Counted from the first letter of the stretch, positions 24,269 to 32,759 are shown. The stretch is 64,000 bases of DNA from Mycobacterium asiaticum (GCF_001668675.1 NZ_LZKQ01000210.1:62001-126000); one strand, 5' to 3'. The notes: generated from the sequence alone by a model not told the origin. Program-made: numbers and translations.

Positions 24269-25323
24269 CACCGAAGCTGCGCGTCGTCCAGTGGACGACG
24301 GGCAACGTGGGCAAGAAATCCGTCCACGCCATCACCGCCAATTCACTGCTGGAACTCGTCGGCTGCTACGCGTGGTCGCCCGAAAAGGTCGGCCGTGATG
24401 TCGGGGAACTGTGTGGCATCGCGCCTCTCGGAGTGCACGCCACCAACGATGTCGATGCGCTGCTCGGCCTGAAACCCGATTGCGTCGTCTACAACCCGAT
24501 GTTCGCCGATGTCGATGAGGTGGCGCGCATTCTGCGAGCCGGAATCAACGTCGTGACCACCTCGGAATTCATCACCGGGCACCAACTGGGCTCCGCCCGG
24601 GGCCGCATCAGCGACGCGTGTGCGCAAGGCGGCGCGACCATCTTCGGTAGCGGCATCAACCCGGGGTTCATTCAACTCCTCGCGATCGTCACCGCCGGCC
24701 TCTCCGACCGAGTCGACCGGATAGCGATCGTCGAATCCTTCGACACCAGCATCTACAACTCACCGGCGACGGAGATACCGATGGGTTTCGGCTACCCGAT
24801 CGGCCAGCCGGATCTGCACACGATCACCGAAAAGGGATCCGGCATCTTCCGCGAAGCGGTGCAGCTGCTAGCCGATGCCCTCGGCGTTCAACTCGACAAC
24901 ATCAGTTGCACGGCCGAATACGCCCAAACCACAGAAGATCTCACACTGCCGGGCGACTGGACGATCAAGAAGGGATGTGTGGCGGGCATCGACGTCCGGT
25001 GGAAGGGGATTTTCGATGCGCGCGAGGTGGTTGAGCTCCGCGCCGTCTGGACCAAGGGTCAGTCCCTGGACCCGGCCTGGTCGACGAACTTCGGTTACAC
25101 CGTCACCGTCGAGGGTCGCCCCACCATCAAGACAACGCTGAATTTCGAACCGCCACCGGACTTTCACGGCGAATCGATCGAGGACTACATCATGCTCGGG
25201 CTGACCATTACCGCGATGCCGCCGATCACGGCGATACCCGCGGTAGTCGCGGCGCCGCCCGGCATCGCCACCTACACCGACCTGCCCCTGCTACTTCCGC
25301 GAGGCGTGCTGGCAAGCAACTGA
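24265..25323 (+). CDS. DapB-N-type NAD(P)H-dependent dehydrogenase (paralogue 3)
   Basis: This 352-residue third member of the family also seen at 15222-16313 and 16316-17395 has the Rossmann motif [10 protein letters not shown] (about 7-16), the [13 protein letters not shown] loop and [12 protein letters not shown] (about 131-142). GTG at 24265 overlaps the upstream one-TM gene (GTGA), so it is translated with the membrane cluster. Its inclusion in the same operon as the AAA+/VWA pair and the P450 is the best hint that the system is a redox pathway. Substrate unknown. Confidence 0.82.
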   Translation: MTPKLRVVQWTTGNVGKKSVHAITANSLLELVGCYAWSPEKVGRDVGELCGIAPLGVHATNDVDALLGLKPDCVVYNPMFADVDEVARILRAGINVVTTSEFITGHQLGSARGRISDACAQGGATIFGSGINPGFIQLLAIVTAGLSDRVDRIAIVESFDTSIYNSPATEIPMGFGYPIGQPDLHTITEKGSGIFREAVQLLADALGVQLDNISCTAEYAQTTEDLTLPGDWTIKKGCVAGIDVRWKGIFDAREVVELRAVWTKGQSLDPAWSTNFGYTVTVEGRPTIKTTLNFEPPPDFHGESIEDYIMLGLTITAMPPITAIPAVVAAPPGIATYTDLPLLLPRGVLASN

Positions 25324-25338
25324 AAGGAGGGGTATTCG

Positions 25339-25386
25339 ATGTCGAAGACCTATCGGGTGATCCAACGAGGGCTGGTGCGCAGATGA
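25339..25386 (+). pseudogene. 15-codon remnant of a fourth DapB-like gene, acting as P450 leader
   Basis: An AGGAGG site at 25325-25330 serves ATG 25339, which opens 15 codons (MSKTYRVIQRGLVRR) ending in a TGA that overlaps the P450 start (ATGA). The residues KTYRVIQ-G match the N-terminus of the DapB-like paralogues (KKYRVIQWG in paralogue 1), with Arg in place of Trp. This looks like a deletion that removed nearly all of a fourth paralogue but left its start and ribosome-binding site, which now drive the P450 by coupling. Confidence 0.55.
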
Positions 25387-26618
25387 CCGCCGCGACCAGC
25401 GCGCCCAGCATCTTCGATGCGGGACTGCCAACGCTTGAATACGACGTCAACGAACCACCACATGCGGTCTGCGACCGAATCCGGGCCGCACAGCAGGTCG
25501 CCCCGATCGCCCTCGGCCCGCTTGGTCCCGAAGTGCTTTCATACGAACTCGCCCGGGGCATTCTTCGCGATACCCGGTTCGTCATCCCACCGGGCCTTCA
25601 TCTGGCTGCCCAGGGCGTGACGTCGGGTCCGCTGTGGGACCGGGTCGTCGGCAGCATCATCTGCGCCGAAGGCGCCGAACACCATCGGCTGCGCAGCCTC
25701 GTCTCGCGGGCCTTCACCCCTCGCGCAATTGCCCGGCTCGACGACACGATCGCGAGCGTGCTCAACGACCTGATCGACGGCGTGGCCGGCGCGGGGCGCT
25801 GCGACATCGTCACCGATATCGCCCGGCACTATCCGATCCCGATCATCTGTGCGTTGATCGGTGCGCCACGTGGAGATTGGGGCCAGTTCGAAGGATGGGC
25901 CGAAGCCATCTTCAAGATGGTCAACTTCTCGGTCAACCTGATCGAGGAGATGCCAACCGTCCTGCGCGGGTGGGCCGAGCTCGACGCCTACGTCGACGAC
26001 ATGATCGCCGACCGGCGGCACCACCTGACCGAAGACCTGCTCTCCGATCTCATCCGCGCCGAGGATGACGGCGACCGACTCAGCGCCGACGAATTACGCA
26101 TGACGGTGGCTGGACTGTTACTTGCCGGCACCGACACCACTCGCAATCAACTGGCCGCCTCCCTACAGGTCCTGCTGGATCATCCCGAACAGTGGGCGCT
26201 GCTGCGGGACCGCCCGGAACTGGCCATGTCCGCGGTCGAGGAGAGCATGCGTCACTCGCCTGCCGTCTGTACCACGGTGCGCACCGTGGCTGAGGACGTC
26301 ACGTTCGGCGGATACACCTTCCCGGCCGGCGCGTTCATCTTCGTCAATTCCTTTGCGGCCAATCGTGATCCCGGCATTTATCCGGACCCCGACCACTTCG
26401 ACATCACCCGGCAGGGGGCACCCGCGGTGTTGACGTTCGGCGGCGGCGCGCACTACTGCCTCGGCGCGAACCTGGCCAGGAAGGAATTGGCCGAAGGGCT
26501 CAAGATTCTGGCGCGACGGATGCCCGATGCCCGCCGTGCCGGCCCGGCCCCCTGGAAACCGATGATGGGCATGAGCGGACCGACCAGCCTGACCATCGAG
26601 TTCGGGCCAGGGCGATGA
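25383..26618 (+). CDS. cytochrome P450 (second paralogue)
   Basis: This 411-residue P450 is closely related to the one at 3755-4981 (shared TSGPLWD, LLSDLIRAEDDGDRL and AGTDTTRNQLA segments). It has the I-helix motif near 248, ExxR in EESMR and the heme loop FGGGAHYCLGA with Cys359. ATG at 25383 has no strong site of its own and overlaps the stop of the 15-codon leader, so translation is coupled. The gene is followed by a VOC protein with ATGA overlap. As a member of the membrane/dehydrogenase operon it probably hydroxylates the pathway substrate. Confidence 0.92.
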   Translation: MTAATSAPSIFDAGLPTLEYDVNEPPHAVCDRIRAAQQVAPIALGPLGPEVLSYELARGILRDTRFVIPPGLHLAAQGVTSGPLWDRVVGSIICAEGAEHHRLRSLVSRAFTPRAIARLDDTIASVLNDLIDGVAGAGRCDIVTDIARHYPIPIICALIGAPRGDWGQFEGWAEAIFKMVNFSVNLIEEMPTVLRGWAELDAYVDDMIADRRHHLTEDLLSDLIRAEDDGDRLSADELRMTVAGLLLAGTDTTRNQLAASLQVLLDHPEQWALLRDRPELAMSAVEESMRHSPAVCTTVRTVAEDVTFGGYTFPAGAFIFVNSFAANRDPGIYPDPDHFDITRQGAPAVLTFGGGAHYCLGANLARKELAEGLKILARRMPDARRAGPAPWKPMMGMSGPTSLTIEFGPGR

Positions 26619-27034
26619 CCGACGCACCGTCGCGGCTGCATCACGTCGTCTTCGCGGTGGCCCGGGACCGGCACGACCGGGTGGGGCAACTGTTCACCCA
26701 ACTCGGCTTCAGCTTCAACGACCTCACCCTGGACGAGTTGGGACTGCGGGTGCTGCTGGACTGGGAGCGGGGCATCGAAGTGATCAGTCCCGACCCGGGA
26801 TCGACCGCCGCGGTCGCCGCCTCAGTGACCGAATTCCTGTCCACTCATGGTGACGGCGTTTACACGGTGGTGGTGCAAGTTCCGGGCGCCTCGGAAGCGG
26901 AGGACATCGCCCAGCGCTACGGTTCGATCACCCGATTCCGACAGGGATTCTCCGGTGACGGCAACTACCTCGAGGAGATCGATCTTTCGGTGTGCGGGCT
27001 GCCGCTCACGTTCCTGGCCACCAACCTGCCGTGA
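26615..27034 (+). CDS. VOC/glyoxalase-fold protein
   Basis: This 139-residue protein has an N-terminal HHVVFAVARDRHDRVGQLF strand-helix of the vicinal-oxygen-chelate fold (about 9-27), then LGFSFNDL and a GIEVISP strand, and a second half ending with FRQGFSG-YLEEIDLS. Residues His9/His10 and the Glu pair EE near 123 could bind a metal, but a full metal set is not certain. The ATG overlaps the P450 stop (ATGA), making it the last gene of the operon. Such proteins act as lyases, isomerases, dioxygenases or binding proteins; no specific role is claimed. Confidence 0.7.
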   Translation: MTDAPSRLHHVVFAVARDRHDRVGQLFTQLGFSFNDLTLDELGLRVLLDWERGIEVISPDPGSTAAVAASVTEFLSTHGDGVYTVVVQVPGASEAEDIAQRYGSITRFRQGFSGDGNYLEEIDLSVCGLPLTFLATNLP

Positions 27035-27133
27035 CCGTTCACGGCGCGCCTGGTTGACATCGCGCCGTTGGGGGTATCTCACCGGCAGCCCTGCGGGCGG
27101 GGATGGCTTCGGTGTGATTGAAGTGAGACGGCG

Positions 27134-28111
27134 ATGGTCGGCTGGCTGGACAGGCTGCAGCGACGCAACCGCGGCGTGGGGTTGGTCGTCGCGGTCATCT
27201 ACAAGTACCTCGACGACCAGGGCGGATACCTGGCCGCACTGATCACGTATTACGCCTTCGTGTCGCTGTTTCCGCTGCTGTTGCTGCTGACCACCGGCCT
27301 CGGAGTGCTGCTTCGCGGCCGGCCGGATCTGCAGGCGCAGGTGCTGCACAGCACGCTGAGCCAATTTCCGGTCATCGGCAGCCAGCTACACCAGCCGGAA
27401 GGCCTCAGCGGAGGAACCGTCGCCGTGGTGGTCGGCATTCTCGGCGCGCTCTACGGCGGACTGGGCGTGGGGCAGGCGGTGCAGAACGCGATGGACTCGG
27501 TGTGGGCGGTGCCGAAGCACGCGCGTCGCGACCCGATCAGGAGCCGCAAACACAGCCTGATCTTGCTCCTGGTGCTTGGCTCGGCTGCCATTGCCACCAC
27601 TGTCCTGTCCGCCGTCGGCCATGTGACCGGATCGCTGGGCGTGGTGGGGAAGCTCGGCGTCACCGTCATCACGGTGTGTATGAACGCCGTGATCTGTCTG
27701 GTGCTGTTCCGCGTCACCACCGCACGCGAGTTGACCTACCGGCAGGTGTTGCCGGGTGCGCTGGCGGGCGCATTGATCTGGCAGGTGCTGCAATGGTTCG
27801 GCGCCGGGTACATCGGGCATGTCGTGAAAACGTCGAGCGCCACCAACAGCGTCTTCGCGCTGGTCCTTGGCATGCTGGCATTCTTGTTCCTGATCTCTTC
27901 GACGCTGGTGCTCTGCGCCGAGATCAACGTTGTCCTGGTCGAGCAGCTGCACCCGCGCGCGTTGCTGACCCCCTTCACCGACGACGTCGATCTGACTCCG
28001 GCGGACCGTAAGACCTACACCAGGAAAGCCAAAGCCGAACGCGTCAAGGGTTTCCAACGGGTCAGCGTGAAGTTCAGCGATCTGCACCGCAAGGAGACGC
28101 ACGCGCCGTGA
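27134..28111 (+). CDS. YihY/BrkB-family membrane protein
   Basis: This 325-residue integral membrane protein has about six TM helices (near 37-58, 95-115, 139-160, 173-195, 207-225, 240-268) and the characteristic LAALITYYAFVSLFPLLLLL first segment and CAEIN motif in the last helix. The family (formerly RNase BN-annotated, not a nuclease) has an uncertain, perhaps transport or membrane role. A charged tail (ERVKGFQRV, SDLHRKE) ends the protein. ATG at 27134 is used; 99 bp separate it from the VOC gene, so it may have its own promoter. Confidence 0.88.
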   Translation: MVGWLDRLQRRNRGVGLVVAVIYKYLDDQGGYLAALITYYAFVSLFPLLLLLTTGLGVLLRGRPDLQAQVLHSTLSQFPVIGSQLHQPEGLSGGTVAVVVGILGALYGGLGVGQAVQNAMDSVWAVPKHARRDPIRSRKHSLILLLVLGSAAIATTVLSAVGHVTGSLGVVGKLGVTVITVCMNAVICLVLFRVTTARELTYRQVLPGALAGALIWQVLQWFGAGYIGHVVKTSSATNSVFALVLGMLAFLFLISSTLVLCAEINVVLVEQLHPRALLTPFTDDVDLTPADRKTYTRKAKAERVKGFQRVSVKFSDLHRKETHAP

Positions 28112-28152
28112 GCCGTTAACATGTTGCGGTAACGACGGATTCGGAAGGAACC

Positions 28153-29085
28153 ATGGAGTTTCGGGTATTTGTCGAACCGCAGCAAGGCGCCTCGTATACC
28201 GACCAGCTCGCCGTCGCGCAAACCGCCGAACGGCTCGGTTATGACGCGTTCTTCCGCTCGGATCACTATCTGGCGATGAGCGGCGACGGTCTGCCCGGTC
28301 CGACCGATTCGTGGGTCACCTTGGGAGCGATCGCGCGCGAGACGTCCCAGATACGCCTAGGCACGCTGGTTGCTTCGGCGACCTTCCGCTACCCCGGCCC
28401 GCTCGCGATCGCGGTGGCACAGGTGGACGAAATGAGCGGCGGCCGAGTTGAATTCGGTTTGGGCAGCGGATGGTTTGACGCCGAACATCAGGCCTACGGC
28501 ATTCCGTTCCCACCGGTGCGGGAGCGGTTCGACCGGCTCAGCGAACAGCTGGCCATCATCAAGGGACTCTGGACGACGCCGCCGGGCGAAACGTTCGACT
28601 ATTCCGGTACGCACTACACGATCGCCGGATCGCCGGCCCTGCCCAAGCCGGTGCAGAGCCCGCATCCGCCGATCGTGATCGGTGGCACGGGCGCCAAGCG
28701 CACACCGGAGCTGGCCGCCGCTTACGCCGCCGAGTTCAACTTGCCCTTCGTCTCGATGGAGGTGGCGGAGAGACAATTTCGGCGGGTGGCCGACGCGGTC
28801 GACGCCGCGGGCAGGGCGCCGGACTCGATCGTCTACTCCTGCGCCTTCGTGTTGTGCGCCGGGCGAGACGACGCCGAAGTGGCCCGTCGGGCATCGGTGA
28901 TCGGCCGCGAGGTCGACGAGATGCGCTCCAACAGCCCGCTGGTCGGCACGCCCGCCGAGATCGTGGACAAGCTCGGGCTTTGGGCGGAGTTGGGGACGCA
29001 GCGCGTATACGCGCAGATGCTGGATATGTCCGACCTGGCGCACATCGAGCTTCTTGCCGAACAGGTGATCCCGCAGCTGCGGTGA
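28153..29085 (+). CDS. LLM-class F420-dependent oxidoreductase
   Basis: This 310-residue TIM-barrel protein of the luciferase-like family shows the N-terminal strand FRVFVEPQQG, the FRSDHYL motif (about 34-40), the RLGTLVASATFRYPGPLA segment, GRVEFGLGSGWFDAEH (about 97-112) and the C-terminal VVIGGTGAKRT phosphate-binding region. In mycobacteria such proteins use F420H2 to reduce or oxidise hydride-accepting substrates. ATG at 28153 follows a GGAAGGA site. The neighbours do not define the substrate. Confidence 0.87.
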   Translation: MEFRVFVEPQQGASYTDQLAVAQTAERLGYDAFFRSDHYLAMSGDGLPGPTDSWVTLGAIARETSQIRLGTLVASATFRYPGPLAIAVAQVDEMSGGRVEFGLGSGWFDAEHQAYGIPFPPVRERFDRLSEQLAIIKGLWTTPPGETFDYSGTHYTIAGSPALPKPVQSPHPPIVIGGTGAKRTPELAAAYAAEFNLPFVSMEVAERQFRRVADAVDAAGRAPDSIVYSCAFVLCAGRDDAEVARRASVIGREVDEMRSNSPLVGTPAEIVDKLGLWAELGTQRVYAQMLDMSDLAHIELLAEQVIPQLR

Positions 29086-29098
29086 CCAGGGTTCCGGG

Positions 29099-30562
29099 TC
29101 AGCCACGGAGTCCCGTGATGAACCGCTGTACGGTCCGGGCCAGTGACCGCGGCACGTGGTCCGGGTCCATTAGGTCGTTCTCGGCCAGCGGACCCGCCTC
29201 GCCGGACACGGTGTCCTCGGTGAGTGGCCGCAACGTCTTGCCCCGACCACGAAGTGCCTCAAGGGATTTCAGGACAGAACCGGATTGCCCCGCCACCCGC
29301 TCGAATTCGCTGACCGACACGCCGAGGTGTTCGGCGATCAACCGGTCACGCACGCAGACGATTTGACGCCGAACGTCGTCGTAGGTCCCATCCGCGGGAT
29401 GCGCCTCGATTGCCAGGTCGCATTCGCTGTCGAACCCCAACGACCGATTGTTGATGTTGGATGATCCGATACGCAGCAGCCGATCGTCGATCGCCAGCAC
29501 CTTCGAGTGAACATAGATCGGCGTACCGCCGTCGGTCACCGGCCAATAGACACCCAATCGCCCCTGCGTGTCCGCCTCCCAGAGCAGCCGCAGGAGCAGA
29601 TGACGCGCACTGTCCATCGCCCCCCGTTCGAGCGGGTTGTTGCCCCGTCGCGGCAGGACGATGACGATCTCGGGACCGTCGTTCTCCTTCAATCGATCGG
29701 CCAGGGCCTCGACGATGCGTCGCGCCGCCAGGTACTGATTCTCCAGATAGATGGTGCGTCGCGCCAAGGCGATTGCCTTCAGATTCAGTGCCTCGACCTC
29801 GCGGACCTCGCCGCGGTCCTCCGATTCCGGGATCGTGCGGGATATAGCTACGTCGACGTCGCGGAGGATGGGCTCCACCCTGCCGGGCCACGCGGCATGC
29901 CTGGCCTCCACCGGCGCCAACGATTCGCCGGTCGCATTTCGCCACCGCTCCCTGGCCTGCTCGGCGAGAGCCGCTGCGGCAGCGCCGTCGACGAGCGCGC
30001 CCACCTCGTGACGCGGCCCGTAGCTACGCCCCAGGGCGCGCCGCCGGCGGCTGCCGTGCTGATGCGCCGGGGTGTCCCAGCGCCCGATGGTCAGATCGAT
30101 TCCGCCGCAGAACCCCACCGCATCGTCGATCACCACGATCTTCTGGTGGTGGACCGATCCGGTCGGATGGTCGCCGTCGACGGCGAAGTGCAGTCGCTTG
30201 TTGCTGATCTGGTTCACCAGCGACACCGGGGTAAGTCCGAACCACACGTCGTCGAACACCGGCAGCAGGCGCAGATTGGACTTCAGCAGGTAGATCTGCA
30301 GATCCGGGCGCTTGCGCAGCATCCAGTACAAGAAGGTGCCCAGTTGATTGGGGCCGGGCAGGGTCCTGGCACCCCGCTCAAAAGCCATCCTGAGGTCCAA
30401 ATCCCAACCGATGAGCATGATCCGGTGCTGGGCGCGCAGCATTGCGGCCTTGACGTGCCGGAAATAGTCGGCGGCATCGATCACCATCGTGAACTGCCCG
30501 GCGCGCGCCAAGCGCCAGCAGGTTTGGCCGGGCACAAGCAGTCGATCCTCTGGCACGCTCAT
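29099..30562 (-). CDS. phospholipase D-family protein (cardiolipin-synthase-like)
   Basis: This 487-residue protein has two HKD motifs, HHQKIVVIDD with GGIDL following (near 137-155) and HSKVLAIDD with GSSNINNRS following (near 352-372). These supply the two catalytic His of a phosphatidyltransferase/phosphodiesterase. An N-terminal LIGWDLDL segment is typical of the bacterial PLD proteins that lack TM helices. It may hydrolyse or transfer phosphatidyl groups on membrane lipids or act as a nuclease. It converges on the LLM gene and diverges from a small membrane protein gene. Confidence 0.88.
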   Translation of the reverse strand: MSVPEDRLLVPGQTCWRLARAGQFTMVIDAADYFRHVKAAMLRAQHRIMLIGWDLDLRMAFERGARTLPGPNQLGTFLYWMLRKRPDLQIYLLKSNLRLLPVFDDVWFGLTPVSLVNQISNKRLHFAVDGDHPTGSVHHQKIVVIDDAVGFCGGIDLTIGRWDTPAHQHGSRRRRALGRSYGPRHEVGALVDGAAAAALAEQARERWRNATGESLAPVEARHAAWPGRVEPILRDVDVAISRTIPESEDRGEVREVEALNLKAIALARRTIYLENQYLAARRIVEALADRLKENDGPEIVIVLPRRGNNPLERGAMDSARHLLLRLLWEADTQGRLGVYWPVTDGGTPIYVHSKVLAIDDRLLRIGSSNINNRSLGFDSECDLAIEAHPADGTYDDVRRQIVCVRDRLIAEHLGVSVSEFERVAGQSGSVLKSLEALRGRGKTLRPLTEDTVSGEAGPLAENDLMDPDHVPRSLARTVQRFITGLRG

Positions 30563-30641
30563 TCTTTGCCGTATCTACCCATATTTCTGCCGCGCGCAAC
30601 GCGAGGGCGCGACGGCGGGCCCGGTTGGGTTAGCGTAAGCC

Positions 30642-30935
30642 ATGACCAAGGCCGGCCTCTGGCTGAACGCGGTGCTCGCGACGGCCGGGATCGTCGCGTT
30701 CCTGGTAATGGCGGGATTCTTCGGCTACAAGTGGTTGGCGCACGATGAAGAAAACCGCGCGTATGCGTGTGGCAGCGGTACGCGGGGCGGCACCTGTTTT
30801 GAAGGTGAAACGGTCAACATGGTCCTCACCTTCGTTTTCGGTGGTATCGCGGTGCTGGGGATTGTGCTGTTGGTGCATTCCATCCGCCACCACCGCCGCG
30901 CTGAAGAACCGGCGCCACGCTGGCGTGACATCTGA
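30642..30935 (+). CDS. small two-TM membrane protein
   Basis: This 97-residue protein has TM helices at about 8-28 (NAVLATAGIVAFLVMAGFFGY) and 59-80 (MVLTFVFGGIAVLGIVLLVH). The loop between them carries two Cys (ACGSGTRGGTC) that could form a disulfide outside. A basic HHRR tail lies in the cytoplasm. It starts at ATG 30642, 79 bp from the divergent PLD gene. No family recognised; function unknown. Confidence 0.65.
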   Translation: MTKAGLWLNAVLATAGIVAFLVMAGFFGYKWLAHDEENRAYACGSGTRGGTCFEGETVNMVLTFVFGGIAVLGIVLLVHSIRHHRRAEEPAPRWRDI

Positions 30936-31057
30936 GGCTTTGCCTTCCTGCTCGCGCCGCGAAACCCTTTCTTGCCAGTGCATTTCATTGTCGACCGGTT
31001 CGCCGACTCGATCGTCGAGTGGGAGGTCATTGGCAAATTAGTTGCGCGAGTGGGCCT

Positions 31058-31843
31058 TTACTGCGGACTGCGCACCACGCGGGCATCAATCGGCTGCTGG
31101 TGGCCGCGCAGATTCAGCCGCCGCTGCGGCGCGCCCGCGGTGAGTTCGTCGGCGACCCCCGCCGCCACGAGCAGTTCCCCGCCGGCTGCGTGCTGCTGCA
31201 TCCGCGCCGCGACGTTGACCGGGTCGCCCAGGGCGGTGAAGTCGACGACTGCCTGCCCGACGTTGCCCACATACGCGACACCGGCGTTGACCGCCACGCC
31301 CACGTCGATCCACGGCTCACGCCCGCTTCGGTAACCGACCGCCTCGAGCAGGTCCCGCCCCGCCAGCACCGCCCTGCGTCGGTAGTCGGGACCGCTGATG
31401 CCACGGACGAAGAACGCCATCACCTCGTCGCCGATCAGCTTGTCGATCACGGCGTCGTGGCGCAGCAGGGTGTGCGTCGCGGCGGCGTAGAAGCGGTTCA
31501 GCAGGCCGGCGAAGTCGGTGGCGTCGCGATGCTTGCCCAGCATCGTGGAGCCGCGCACATCGGCGAACAAGACCGCGATGTCCACCTCGGCGCCCCCGGA
31601 CGGCAACGCGTCGCAACAACGGCTGCACAGGTTGGGGTTCTTGCGCGAGGGGGTGAACCCGGCGACAGCGAGGATGCGGCCGACCGGGCCCCCGAACGGG
31701 TTGTTGCACACTTTGCAGCGCGGCGCCGAGGGCAGATACCGAAACATGCGGCGCGCCTTCACCAGCGGGGCATGACCGTCCGTTAGGACCTTGTCCCACA
31801 ACTGGTGGGACACGACCGGGGGCTCGATATCAGCGACAACCAT
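31058..31843 (-). CDS. class III adenylate/guanylate cyclase with N-terminal Cys4 motif
   Basis: The protein has 261 residues from ATG 31843 (an upstream in-frame start at 31894 would add 17). The N-terminal part has CKVC (near 43-46) and, after an SRKNPNLC segment, CSRCC (near 72-76), a possible zinc or iron-sulfur site. The C-terminal cyclase domain has both metal-binding Asp (VLFADVRGST and IGDEVMAFF), the Lys of DKLIG for base selection, and the ALGDPVNVAARMQ transition-state segment, so activity is likely. Cytosolic. A zinc-ribbon-type small gene and a TetR gene precede it on the same strand. Confidence 0.85.
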   Translation of the reverse strand: MVVADIEPPVVSHQLWDKVLTDGHAPLVKARRMFRYLPSAPRCKVCNNPFGGPVGRILAVAGFTPSRKNPNLCSRCCDALPSGGAEVDIAVLFADVRGSTMLGKHRDATDFAGLLNRFYAAATHTLLRHDAVIDKLIGDEVMAFFVRGISGPDYRRRAVLAGRDLLEAVGYRSGREPWIDVGVAVNAGVAYVGNVGQAVVDFTALGDPVNVAARMQQHAAGGELLVAAGVADELTAGAPQRRLNLRGHQQPIDARVVRSPQ

Positions 31844-31910
31844 GCGGACATCTTCGAGCTTGCGCCTCAATGGCGCATGGGGCATCCGCCTCAACGAGTT
31901 TTGGGCCCGC

Positions 31911-32075
31911 TTAACGCCAACGCGCGAACAGCCGGTGGGGCTTGTTTCCCTTGCGCCCGAGTTCGGCGCAGCAGGGACCGTAGGTGTTGCCCTGCGGCGT
32001 GCGTCGTGACTGCCATACCGGCACGTTGCGCTCGCAGAAGAAGCACGTCACCGTCCAGACTTTGCGGCTAGCCAT
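31911..32075 (-). CDS. small Cys-rich zinc-ribbon-like protein
   Basis: This 54-residue protein (ATG 32075) has CFFC (near 10-13) and a CC pair (near 34-35) in a GNTYGPCCAELGRKG context, plus many basic residues. It may be a treble-clef or zinc-ribbon fragment that binds nucleic acid or protein. It sits between a TetR gene and a cyclase gene on the same strand. The first 10 codons of the longer frame to 32105 overlap the TetR stop and are left out. Function unknown. Confidence 0.6.
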   Translation of the reverse strand: MASRKVWTVTCFFCERNVPVWQSRRTPQGNTYGPCCAELGRKGNKPHRLFARWR

Positions 32076-32104
32076 GACTCGAGGGTAGCGCCCGAACCCG
32101 TCCA

Positions 32105-32659
32105 TCAGTGCCGGGCGATGGCGCGGCTGACCGTTTCGGCCACTTCCCGATCGGTGAGGGCGCTGTCCTCGATCAAGGTGTGCGACAGAACGGTCCGAAC
32201 CACGACTTCAGCGGCGGCGACCGGAGTCAGGGCGAGCTGATCGGGATCGGGTATTGCCGGGGCGACCATGGCAGCCACCGTCTGCACCAGGCTCTTACGT
32301 GAATTGTCAATGGGCAAACCGGCGTACAGCAGCCAGTGCGGCTCGTGGTCGCGCACGTAGACGAACGCATGGTGATTCCGCAGATAACGCAGCGCAGCGG
32401 TGACGACGGAGGTCACCTGCGAGGTGAAATCGGCTTCCCGGTCGAGATCGGCGAGGGTGGCGACGATCATGGCGCCGATCTCCTGCTGGGCGACCGCCGC
32501 GAGGAGGCCGTCTTTTCCGCCGAACTCACGGTAGGCGGTAGCACGTGAGACGCCGGCGCGGGCCGCGACCTGGCTCAAGGTCAGCCGATCGATGCCGTTA
32601 TCGACGATCAACGCCAGCGCGGCCTGGACCAGTTGCGACGACGAGCGAGTCTTGGCCAC
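32105..32659 (-). CDS. TetR-family regulator of the carotenoid oxygenase
   Basis: This 184-residue protein has an N-terminal TetR HTH (residues about 8-55), with LTLSQVAARAGVSRATAYREFGGKDGLLAA as the helix-turn-helix and following helix in part, and an all-helical ligand domain. It diverges from the carotenoid-oxygenase gene, and the gap holds a perfect 10-bp inverted repeat at 32697-32728 that is the obvious operator. It therefore probably controls itself and the oxygenase in response to a hydrophobic ligand. Unrelated in its recognition helix to TetR1/TetR2. Confidence 0.87.
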   Translation of the reverse strand: MAKTRSSSQLVQAALALIVDNGIDRLTLSQVAARAGVSRATAYREFGGKDGLLAAVAQQEIGAMIVATLADLDREADFTSQVTSVVTAALRYLRNHHAFVYVRDHEPHWLLYAGLPIDNSRKSLVQTVAAMVAPAIPDPDQLALTPVAAAEVVVRTVLSHTLIEDSALTDREVAETVSRAIARH

Positions 32660-32696
32660 CGCTCAGTTGTACTCGACCCCATTGCGTCCGACGCTG

Positions 32697-32728
32697 AACT
32701 GAGACTAAATTGGCAATCAGTCTCAGTT
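32697..32728. promoter_or_regulatory. TetR operator: 10-bp perfect inverted repeat
   Basis: AACTGAGACT at 32697-32706 and AGTCTCAGTT at 32719-32728 flank a 12-bp AT-rich spacer. It lies midway between the TetR and oxygenase starts, so binding could block both promoters. Confidence 0.7.
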
Positions 32729-32759
32729 TGGGTCCTTCTGCCGCCGAGGAGTGCTCGTG

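Noticed and set aside
27054..27080. TTGACA ... TATCTC promoter-like pair before the YihY gene
   Set aside because: The spacer is 15 bp, short for a sigma-70-type promoter, so it was not listed as a feature.
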